NCBI RefSeq assembly: GCF_901709675.1
Contig: NC_051094.1
Coordinates: 6,103,001-6,167,000, forward strand
DNA from: Syngnathus acus
Taxonomy: Eukaryota > Chordata > Actinopteri > Syngnathiformes > Syngnathidae
Reading direction: 5' to 3'
Length of the DNA: 64,000 nt
Below the pieces are notes generated by a model. The model made no database searches. It was not told the DNA's origin and saw only the letters and a program-made list of their open reading frames with translations. Position 1 is the first letter of the stretch. Each line of letters starts with the position of its first letter. Shown here in pieces: positions 39,601 through 48,283 of this stretch. The position numbers and the translations under genes are program-made.

Positions 39601-39762
39601 CAAATGTACGTTCCGTCACTGTGTTGGTGACCTCACCTTGCTTTTCTGGAGATTACAATCCCTTTGCGTTTTTGCAGCGCCGCCGGTTCCGCTGCTCAGA
39701 CTCCCGAAATACTTGCTAATGGACGCCTGAGAGGCACACGACTTTTTCAGAGCTTTGGGCAT
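18668..39762 (-). CDS. msh3: DNA mismatch repair protein Msh3 (MutSbeta subunit)
   Basis: Pairs with Msh2 to bind insertion/deletion loops in nuclear DNA. The 24 coding exons sum to 1086 residues plus stop, every junction in phase: 39637-39762, 39023-39131, 38335-38579, 38017-38235, 37829-37945, 37435-37552, 36840-36955, 36534-36700, 34832-34941, 34299-34413, 34049-34133, 33333-33442, 32446-32578, 31252-31439, 31012-31180, 30868-30932, 29842-29958, 29548-29655, 28678-28792, 28353-28510, 25375-25561, 20524-20656, 20262-20430, 18668-18749. N-terminal PIP box QASISKYF (12-19) for PCNA. The mismatch-binding domain carries GYKYRFF; its Tyr-Lys pair (223-224) marks Msh3 rather than Msh6, which has Phe-x-Glu. 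Walker [10 protein letters not shown] (855-863), Walker B SLVILDE (929-935), and the signature GRGTSTHDG follow. The poly-alanine tract of mammalian MSH3 exon 1 is absent. The C-terminus ends WLKSNS. Confidence 0.97.
21116..21186. repeat. (TTTA)n-type simple repeat
   Basis: Imperfect tetranucleotide run built from TTTA with ATCT and ATCC interruptions, inside an msh3 intron. Confidence 0.8.
22608..22665. mobile_element. hAT-like element end fragment
   Basis: The words GGGTGGCCAAAGTATGGCC followed by GGGGGGCCAC and AAGGCCCG resemble the conserved ends of non-autonomous hAT elements in many vertebrate genomes. I could not find a matching opposite end or an 8-bp duplication, so this may be a truncated copy. 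Confidence 0.35.
23712..23953. mobile_element. Tigger-like MITE fragment
   Basis: Contains TTGTATCTCAAATCGTCC and CCCCATTGAAATAAACAGAA, typical of the interior of small Tigger/pogo elements. It ends at GTATCTCAAGGCACGACTG, which reverse-complemented reads CAGTCGTGCCTTGAGATAC, a Tigger-type terminus. The other terminus is not clear. A related end occurs at 42399. Confidence 0.45.
24371..24430. repeat. (AATA)n simple repeat
   Basis: AT-only tetranucleotide run of AATA/AAAT units in the large msh3 intron. Confidence 0.8.
25595..25785. repeat. (ATCC)n tetranucleotide array with AGAACATCC interruptions next to an msh3 exon
   Basis: About 190 bp of ATCC units, including a long uninterrupted stretch near 25680-25740, with repeated CAGAACATCC interruptions on either side. 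On the msh3 strand this is GGAT/GATG repeat ending about 35 nt before the acceptor of the Walker B exon (25375-25561). The long open frames across it (Trp-Met-Asp-Gly repeats) are artefacts of the repeat. Confidence 0.95.
28650..28673. repeat. GT/CA repeat directly after an msh3 donor
   Basis: On the msh3 strand the donor after the exon at 28678-28792 reads GTACTACACG and runs straight into a CA tract. Confidence 0.8.
28864..28955 (-). mobile_element. Non-LTR retrotransposon (L2/Rex-like) reverse transcriptase scrap
   Basis: On the minus strand the reading [20 protein letters not shown] matches the conserved reverse-transcriptase block GVPQGSxLGPLLFxIY of non-LTR retrotransposons, followed by FHTIH, resembling the L2-type continuation. 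Only about 30 codons remain. It lies in the msh3 intron between the exons at 28678-28792 and 29548-29655, in the same orientation as the gene. Confidence 0.6.
29819..29836. repeat. GT/CA repeat directly after an msh3 donor
   Basis: On the msh3 strand the donor after the exon at 29842-29958 reads GTACGA and is followed at once by about nine CA units. Confidence 0.8.
33490..33659. mobile_element. 170-bp MITE with near-perfect terminal inverted repeats and TA duplication
   Basis: The left end CCGTAATTTTCGGACTATAA is the exact reverse complement of the right end, and the matching continues into the GTCGC next to it. TA flanks both sides (33488-33489 and 33660-33661), typical of Tc1/mariner-class insertions. 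The interior repeats the terminal motif (GCGACTTATACTC twice and a diverged copy), so the folded RNA would form a long hairpin. It lies in an msh3 intron, about 47 nt upstream of the acceptor of the exon at 33333-33442. Confidence 0.85.
39155..39429. mobile_element. 275-bp Tigger/pogo-like MITE in msh3 intron 1
   Basis: The termini CAGTGATCCCTCGCTACTTC (left) and CAGTAATCCCTCGTTTATCG (right, reverse complement) match over the first 13 bases with one mismatch. Both are flanked by TA. Inner ATCGCGGATTT words recur in inverted orientation. The element occupies most of the 505-bp intron and ends 23 nt from the acceptor of exon 2. Confidence 0.8.
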
Positions 39763-39910
39763 CCTAACTACCACTTGTTACTTTGACTTAGTCCATGAGT
39801 TTTTATTGTGTTGACAAGTTGTGCTGACAGAATGTTGCAGGAATGCTCCGGAATCTTTATTTTTTTAAACAGCGTCGCGCGCGATGAGCTCACAGTCGCG
39901 CTGATGACGA
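39763..39910 (-). promoter_or_regulatory. Putative msh3 promoter
   Basis: Sequence immediately upstream of the msh3 start includes a short CpG cluster (39872-39907: GCGTCGCGCGCGATG, CAGTCGCGCTGATGACG) in otherwise AT-rich DNA. No TATA box is evident. No divergent gene reads away from it on the plus strand. Confidence 0.4.
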
Positions 39911-42771
39911 AAATCTCATAACATTTTCGTTTCCTGTTAAGGGTTTTCAATATTACGTCACACTTGACTGATTGTTTTTAAATAATAAATTCAAATTTGA
40001 ATGAGGGTTTTTTTCTTTACGTCCCTGAAGATGATCTGAAATACTTTTTAGTAGTAGATATATACACAGTAACATTGCCTTAATTTTGAAAAGATGTACG
40101 GGATGTTTGTTTGAGATCACCACGAAGGCACGAGAAAGACTCATAAATGGCCAACATATTGAGCATGTCGACTGGCTTTTGATAATTTTTCTTATGCTGG
40201 TTAAAATTGGACTACATTACGTTAACGTTTGATATAATTATTCTGGGCAAAGAATGAATTTCTAGGTCGGAAATAACTTATGACACAAAAACTGTTTATT
40301 TTTTCAGAGAGAAGACACCTAGGTGCACAAAATCCACATATTTTAGTCAGCAAGAGAGGCTTGAGTTTTTTTTTTTTTTTATTGCTGCCCAATTCTGATA
40401 TATCGCAAATCACATGTCGTGTACAAGTCCAATAGGTCACGTGGTTATGTGAAAACTGTTACATCCTTGATTGATTGATTGAGAGTTGTTACAAAAGACA
40501 GTGACAATGGCATGGCGTGTCATCGTAAACACACCTCATAAAGTACACTGCTTATACATATGAGCTTTGATGCATTGTGATCACCTGTAGTGGAACAGAT
40601 GAACTCTTAAGACTCCTATCTTCTTGATTTCCTTTCTAGAAAAATAGCATTAGAACGAAAATAAAGCTTTGGTTGAGACATCTGATCACGATATTCTTCA
40701 AGGGTAAGAACTCAATTTCCTTAACTTGATAAAAAAAAAAAATGCTGTATCACACAAAAGCATCTTGCAGGAAACTTGTGCCAAGCCTGCTGCTGTCCTT
40801 AAGGTTTATTCAAATTTTGTTTGAGTCTTAATGGCCTGTTTGTAGGCATAAATGTGGGAAGTGTTAAAGAAATACAATTGAGCAATTTGTTTTTTTATTC
40901 TTATGTGCATGAGTATTCACTGAGCGCAGACCCGCACGGTAAGGCACGGACAATAAAAAAGCAGCACAAACAGGAGTCTGTTTTCAAACGTGCAATTTCC
41001 CATTTCAAATAAACTATTAGTTGCACAAAAAATTATCTCACTCCCCTCACTCTTACCCCGCAGGCACCGTGCTAGCCCATGTGAAACATCAAACATTGTT
41101 GTAAATCTTTACTATTGTAAAAAAAAAAAAAAAAAAAAAATCAACATCTACAGTATTGTATTTCATTTCACAAATAGCAATAACAATTAAATAGAACACA
41201 AACAATGAAACGCTTGGTGCATTCATGCTTTAATCCATTATGTTGGTCATTCTGGTGTGCGTTATCATGTTAGAGGATAAAGAATATATGTCTGTGTTCT
41301 GACATAAGCAGTGTAAAATTACCTAGACAGTGCAAGTTTTGTGAGCCTGTGTATGGTTTTACATTAGGATTAACATAGCAGACTCGGACGTTTCAATAAA
41401 TAACCAATGTATGTTTTGAACTAAGCATGAATTAGGACTGGTAATAGACAGGGAATTGAATTGAAGTAAGAATTGTTAATGATCTGCCAAACTGCTGCTC
41501 ATTGTTAAGTTCACTGCCACCCTAGCTAGAACTCATAACTCAAATTAGCCCAATCTGCTAAAAATACTCACCTACCAGTGAGCGGGTTCAGAAAACAAAC
41601 ATTTTTTTAGTGTGTGATAAAGATTCCGTTTTGGCACGCGACAGCATCAGACATGTAACTAACAGGTGACAATCGCATCATTTTAAAACTACCAACTCAT
41701 GCCATTCTTCAGTCACAAGCAAAAGGGTGTGAAAAATAAGAAATGGCACCACTGGTGATGGAATGTTCATGAAGGAACGTTAGTGCAGTGGTTCGCAAAA
41801 TAAGGTCACAGCTTGGGGGTTTGCAAAACAAAAAAAATGAGGAATTTTTAAAAATTGCAGAACTACCTATAGGGCCCATATAACATTATAAACCAAAATC
41901 CATACTTCCTTCTTATTACTTGTTCAGTGGCCAACACTGATGATAAAGACACAAATTGGTTTAGCTTTTAGCACGGTACATTAGCATCTAAGGAGGACAG
42001 TGTGGAATGGAAGCGAGATCGTTTACTACTGTCTGGAAGGCACATGAGAAAAGGCTGGAACAATACAATTGAAATTCATTCGCAGTCTTTGGCTGAGATT
42101 TGCAGGCAGCAGTGCTAATGGAGTGTAGATTGGTGCGAGGCGTGATCTTCGACAAAATGACGTGGAGCAGCCATGACGTTCTGATGCCTTGTGACTGCAA
42201 TCCAACTGAGGACGGATGGTCACCAAACAAAACAGTGCCATAATTAAAACATTAGTTTTGCGTTGTTTCGTTAAAGAACAATATGAACTTTTGCTCATTT
42301 GAGACTTGACAAGACATTGCATGTTTTTTTGTAATTTTCTCCAGATAATAATAAAAAATTTGGGGGTAATGTTCTTATTAGATTTTGTAAATAAAACACA
42401 GAGGTGCCTTGAGATACAAATGAGTTTTTCGAGTAATCGTTCAGACAATTTTTACCATCAAGCTCAAACTTTAGATACGAGGGCTTACATGGTGGACGTG
42501 AACTTAAAAAGGCTTCAAGCTGTGTGGTGTGGCCAGCATCATGATGGCAATTTTTTTTTTGGGGGGTTTTTAGGGCGGGCCGTCCAAATATGCTATTTGT
42601 TATAAGAAAGTGACGAAATAGTAAAAGCACTATCTTCCAGATGCCGTGTCGCTGACAGCGCAGTCATGTTCCCTTTAAATATAATTCGTTGCTATTATTT
42701 GGCACGTGTGTTTATGACCATTGGTACCTGGAAATAGCATGGGAGGAACCCGTCCTAATGTTTGGATGAGT
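39911..42771. other. Intergenic DNA between msh3 and myorg
   Basis: No coding exon is recognisable on either strand. Part should be the myorg 3' UTR, since myorg reads leftwards and stops at 42772; minus-strand AATAAA words occur at about 40288 and 40803. A poly-A run lies near 41118-41140. A Tigger-like end lies at 42399 and a hAT-like CAGTGGTTCGCAAAAT word near 41787. Confidence 0.6.
42397..42490. mobile_element. Tigger-like element end
   Basis: CAGAGGTGCCTTGAGATACA at 42399 resembles the terminus seen (inverted) at 23953, followed by GAGTTTTTCGAGT and later TTTAGATACGAGGG, as in degraded Tigger MITEs. The opposite terminus was not identified. Confidence 0.4.
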
Positions 42772-45700
42772 TCAGTGAACCCATGTAAAGTAGGCAATCT
42801 CGTCCAAGTCAACGGGGTAGTCCGTGAGGTACTTGGGGCCATTAACAAAATGTTCCCCCTTGTAGCTTCTCCACCTTCCCGCAGGCAAGTAGATGTCCCG
42901 TTCTTGTTTGCCTGCTTCCACCACCGGAGCCACCATCAGGTCATCCCCAATCAGGAACTGGGAGTCGACCTTATAAGCCGCCTCGTCGTCGTTGGCGATC
43001 CACCAGATGGGCCTGATGATGGGATCGCCTGTGTTAAGCACCTCGTGGGCTAACTCCAAAACCCTGGGGGCCACCAGGGACTCGTGGAGTTTGGTGAACT
43101 TTTGCGCTATTTCCACAACCTACACAGAGATGTGACATTTATAGGACAGACAATGAAGACATAAACCATCAAAATATAGACATTCTCTCTCTAGAATAGG
43201 TTCAATGGCATGCTTTGTTGTACAGAATAATGGAGTATAATCAGTATTTCACAAATAAAACGATGAAAAATAATTGAAATCCAGAGAAACAAAATATGGC
43301 CATACGAGATGACCTGTATGAAACGCAAAGATGCACAAATTGTTTTTGTCAATTTGTCAGTAGGGAACAAACAAAGTCATGAAATACCGTGCAACTAACA
43401 CGATAGTCTTAAACTCACTTCGTCGTCATAGTACCATGGTGGGATGGAAAATTGCATCGCAGGCATGAACGCAGACAGCTCCAACCACCTGATGTACAGC
43501 TCTCGGTCAGGCAGCTCTGACCCGTTTTTTAAGCCTCCTAAAGTACAACAAATAGGATATTAAATTGTCCTTTATGGAAGAAAAAAACATTTACAGTGAA
43601 TCCTCTCATGAATCAGCATTGCCATTTTTGTGGTTATTTTTTTTCCTAGCCTCATTTCTTTGCCCGCGTTTGAAATATCCTGTTTTGTTTCTCAGTTATT
43701 TGCTATTCGTGCCAGGGCTCTGTCACTATCCTCAGCAAATAGTGAGGATTCATCGTAACGTTCATTTCCTTGAGATCCATACCTGTCATGTGTTCAGGGT
43801 ACGCATTCCCGCCGATCATATCGGGCAGGACAAACTGGTAGCCCAGGATGCTGATGGTGAGGACCGTGGGAATGATGGACTTGAGGCCGAGCTCATAACC
43901 CCACACCGAGTCCCTATCAATGATCCTGTAGAAACAGGAGATATTCTGACTCTGGTAGCCCACCCTCAGCTCGGCCCGCTCGCTAAACGGGATGGCCATC
44001 TCTGTGTAGCGGCGGGTGAAGGTGGAGGGGTCCGTCAGAGGGATGACGGTGCTAAACTGTTGAGGTAGATAGCTTGTCTCCCCAGCATCAAACTTAAAGG
44101 AGGTCACACCGTAGTGTGCTTTGAGCTTGCTCAGTTGGACCGAGTACCAGTCGCGGGCATCTGGGTTGGTAAAGTCCAAGATTCCGCCAATGCCGTTCCA
44201 CCAGCGAACCAGAGCTGGGAGCTCACCGCCGGGCTCGCGCACAAACAATCCTTTCTGGATTGCGACGTCAAAGTTGATGGAGTCGTAGTTGATAAAGGGG
44301 TGAGTCCAGAGCGTCACTCGAAAGCCATCCTCTCTGAGCGTGTCGAACATAGCGCTGGCGTTGGGAAACTTCTGCGGGTCAAAGTCAAACTCGCCGTAGT
44401 CGGCGGTGTAGCGGTCGTCGAGCTCCAGGTGGGAGCAGGTGAAGCCGTGTTTGATGATGTCGGAGGCATAATGCAGCAACTTCTCTTGGCTGACAGACGT
44501 CTTGTACAGAGCCCAAGTGGACCACACCGGGTGCTTGAACACCTCATCAGAAGGAACCTTGACAGGCTTTGGGAAATAGCGACGCACCTGACAAAATAAG
44601 AACATAAATGTACTTTGGCTGAAGAACCTTGTGCGTGCATCAGTCAAGCTGCTTGTTTGTCAAATTTCTAGAAAAGCCACACATTCACAAGAGTCCACAT
44701 TATTTGTGATCTCATCCAAAAGAGACTCAATGCTGCCGAATCATTAACTTTCCCATCTTATTGATCAAACAGGGTTGGCCAGGACCCCCGTCCCGATTTC
44801 CCAAAAAGAAAAAAAACAATCGACGCCAGCGGCGCGGCGCTCCTTGTTTGGATTTCTGCTGACAATGTCATTCAGACTTAAATGTCACTCCCACCAATAA
44901 ATATTATTGTCAATGCTCACCATGTATTTATGAATTGAAGTAACATCCGAGCCCACGCACACTCTGTAGCTGAGTTGTGGTGAGGCTTGCTCTCCCTCTG
45001 GTGGTTTGAATGGAGAATCTTGGTATCGGGCTTGGAAGTGAAGCGTCATGTCCTTCTCAGACCAGCCCATATGAAACGGTACAGAATCGTTGATCTTGAT
45101 GGTCACCGCATTGGACGAGAGCCAGTAGCGTTCTAGAATCCCTCCAAAAGCATTCCGGTTTGAGTAGACGTCGCTGGTGATGAAAGGCTGCGGTTCCTGT
45201 TCGCCCTCGATGCTGATCGGCCAGTGCTGGGTGGCCGATTCTGCCCCTCCGTACCAGTGAGAGCCATTACAAGCCATGGCGTGTTCCACTGTGTGCTTAT
45301 ATTGCAGAGGCTCCCAGCGCACGCGGTAGCACATCACCGTGTCCTTCAGTCGCACCGTGTGGATGAAAAAGTTGATCTTGCCAGCATCTGATTGGGTGCA
45401 GCTTAGCATATTTTCCTCATGGGAGCAGGAGTTTAAATCAAGTGCGGCGGACCTGCAGATAATTCAAGAGAACAAGCTAACCACTTAATATGTCGTGCAA
45501 CATAAGAGAAAATGAACAACAGTTTTGACGGATCTAACGTCGAGCACGTCTTGAGTACGAGATGAACGTCATTTCTCCTATATTCTGGAGTTGATCGTTG
45601 TTTCTCGATTGCTTATTCGATGACATTATTCAATTGAGACAAATACCAGTTCTGACCATGAGAGAGACTCTTGATTAAGGCCACAACTGGAGTAGCTGTG

Positions 45701-47269
45701 TTCTCCCTAAGAGGCTAATCACTCCGACTAGTTTCCATTATCCATTGACCCATTTTAGACACACAGACAGAGGACTGTTGTTCAGTCAATGATTTAGCTT
45801 ATGTGAGTAGGGGAGGTGGGTAACTATTTTGGTATTGTAATAAATATGTATTTTCATAGAAAAGGAATGTCTTAACCTCTGGCCTCAAAGATTTTCCTAT
45901 TTTTCTCTAATACACAGTTTTTAAGCGTACAATTTGCACAAACACATTGAAAGAGAAGCCCACCTGAAAGTCATTGTAAATATAATAGCGCCTGCTTGGT
46001 TTCGGATGACAAAACCATCCTTGTTGAGGTCCAGCAGCTCTGTCTTCAGGAGCTGGGCTTTGCGCAGAGATGCCGAGTAGTAGCACCAGGCCACCACGGC
46101 GGCCAGAACCAACACACAGCCCAGAACACTCGCAATGACCAGGGGCCGAGCTTCCCGAGTTCCTGGCTTTTTTAGCGGGGAGCCCCCGCTCCCATCGGAC
46201 AGGTGCTGCTCCCCTGGGGCCACAATTTGGTACATACTGAACTTGAGGGAAGTGAGGGAGGAGCTGTAAAGAATTGCCAAAACTGGTGATGTTCAGAAGA
46301 GCGATTCCTCCCGGTAGTAGTCATAGAGTTGGAGGAAGAACGATGGATGGATGGATGAATGGTCTACCTTCCTGTCCTTCGTAATGTTTCCATTTTGGAA
46401 TGCACCAACCTTGATGGCAGACAGACACAAAGCAGTGCAGTAGTCATGTAACAAATTAGTAAATATTCGTGCTGAAGACTCAATGATGATGTAATGATGC
46501 ATTCGCCTGATTAACAAATGCACCGCTATTGATTGGGTCCTCACAAAAAAGCTTGCATATTCTGGCCCCGTTTCTGTGTAAAGGGAATTTCAACAAGATA
46601 ATATGAGAAGGCAGATGAAGCTGAAAGGTGTAGGGGCTATGTTACCAACATTAAAATATGGTTCATCAAATTGAAATTGCTTATACTACTGTAATTTTAT
46701 CATAATAATGTGGGTAGCGTCAACTTAAGTACACTCACCGTTCGCTTCTGTTTTCCGATTCTTTCACAGTATGGCCTGTGTTGAAAGCCTACGTTTTTTT
46801 TTCTTTTTTATCCATGTACTCACGAACTACGGTAACTGCGACTTATATATTAAAAAAAAAAAAACAAAAAACGATAGACAACTCTGGTACAAATTCCGGT
46901 TACGACTCTGACCTTGGTACACCGGCACAGGCTTTTAAAGATAGAAATAAAACCCGCTGAGAACAATGTAAACGTAATACTTGAGTGATTTGTATCGTCG
47001 TTGGTACATATTGCTACTGAATTTTAAGGTAAAAACTAAGCGGTTTTATAAAAAGCGGTTGGCTCGTAAAGGTTTTTAATTTATTTAACGCCCGGATGTA
47101 ACACAAAATCTATAGTTCGCAAAAGGCCCCAGCTGTCAACTATAAAACGAATTTGTTTTCGCGCTGATTTGGATAGCACTCAATGCTAACATACCAGCTA
47201 CAAAGATGTAACTCAATATTTGATAAAATTATGGTTTAAAATAGAAAGAGAACGTGCTTACTTGTCCAT
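42772..47269 (-). CDS. myorg: Myogenesis-regulating glycosidase (GH31 family)
   Basis: Type II membrane alpha-glycosidase of the GH31 family, acting in the secretory pathway. Exons: 47262-47269 (8 coding nt, ATGGACAA), 45964-46263, 44921-45452, 43783-44587, 43419-43537, 42772-43119, all in phase, giving 703 residues. Starting instead at the ATG at 46235 gives 691 (human form 714). One membrane segment ([20 protein letters not shown]) precedes a lumenal catalytic region. Family blocks seen: [51 protein letters not shown], and C-terminal [11 protein letters not shown] and [14 protein letters not shown]. By position against the human enzyme, the nucleophile is Asp447 in FKFDAGE and the acid/base Asp504 in IIDRDSVWG; both are intact. 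Agreement with human MYORG along the whole length makes the assignment secure. Confidence 0.95.
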
Positions 47270-47440
47270 TGTGTCGCTTTTCTCTTCAAGCACAAACACG
47301 CACACACCCGCCAAGTGCTGCGCAGGTGCAACTATGCAGCTCAGTGTGCCCGCCCACTCAACAATATCCAACGACGCTCATTCGTCCAGACGCACGTCAC
47401 TCAATAATGGAGGATTTTGGGTATTGTAGTTTGAAACAAT
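47270..47440 (-). promoter_or_regulatory. Putative myorg promoter / 5' UTR
   Basis: Upstream of the proposed myorg start the sequence becomes richer in CpG. On the minus strand it carries ACTACAATACCCAAAATCC, resembling the ZNF143/THAP11-type ACTACAAxTCCCAG element, followed by TGAGTGACGTGCGT with a CRE-like core. Both are inferred from motif resemblance only. Confidence 0.4.
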
Positions 47441-48283
47441 TTGCAATCTGGTGTGTTAAATAACACATTTAATGTAGCCAATGGAATGCAAATGTTTCGT
47501 CAGCCTTGTTCATTTTCATAATTTTGATAAAATATTCAATATCTTAATACATATATCATTTTAAAATACCTTCAGCCACAATCCAGACACTCATTAGAAA
47601 CTATACGAAGCATTTAGATGCTGTTATTTCTGCAAAAGTAGGAGCAACTAAATATTGAGTTCAGGTTGTTGTTTTTTGCATGTTTGCCCAAATGTATGCA
47701 CATGCCTATTTTTGTTTAACCAATTATTGCACACTTTCTGTAAATCACATCAACTTTATTTCACTTATCAAATATCACCGTTTGTCCCCGATATGATATA
47801 TTTAACAGATTGTTTTTTCATCCAAACTCAATGATTTATAAAGGAAAATTGTGAAAATCAACAAGACTGCCCAACTTTCTGTACATCCTATCAATCGTAG
47901 TGAGTAGACTTTAACGTTATTATGATAAATGGTATTTGACTTTTATATCACTTTTCCGTCTGTCAAGGCCCTCAAAGCTTACACTGATTTCCTCATTCCC
48001 CTACTGATGACACAGCATCAGGAGCAACTGGGGGTTCAGTATCTTACTCAAGGATGATCCCAAAAAAAAAATCAATGGTGAACAACATCCTTCTCTGTTA
48101 AGAAGAGCCTCTTTTACATATGAGATGTTGCAGAATTGTCGCAATAGGTCCTAGACAGAAGTTCTGGCATTTTGCTGTGATCAGTCATGTCTGTTGTACA
48201 CACACACACACACACACATGCACACACACGAAGTTGGATGACCTAATGCTGACGGACAACAAATTTGTGCATCTTTAGTTGGG
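47441..48283. other. Intergenic DNA between myorg and izumo1
   Basis: AT-rich, with a CA/GT microsatellite at about 48197-48231. No exon found. A possible acceptor (TGCATCTTTAG) ends at 48278, so izumo1 may have a 5' untranslated exon in this stretch. Confidence 0.6.

Noticed and set aside
43565-44599. Plus-strand open frames of 161-167 codons
   Set aside because: Antisense to the large myorg exon, whose minus-strand reading matches the GH31 family throughout.
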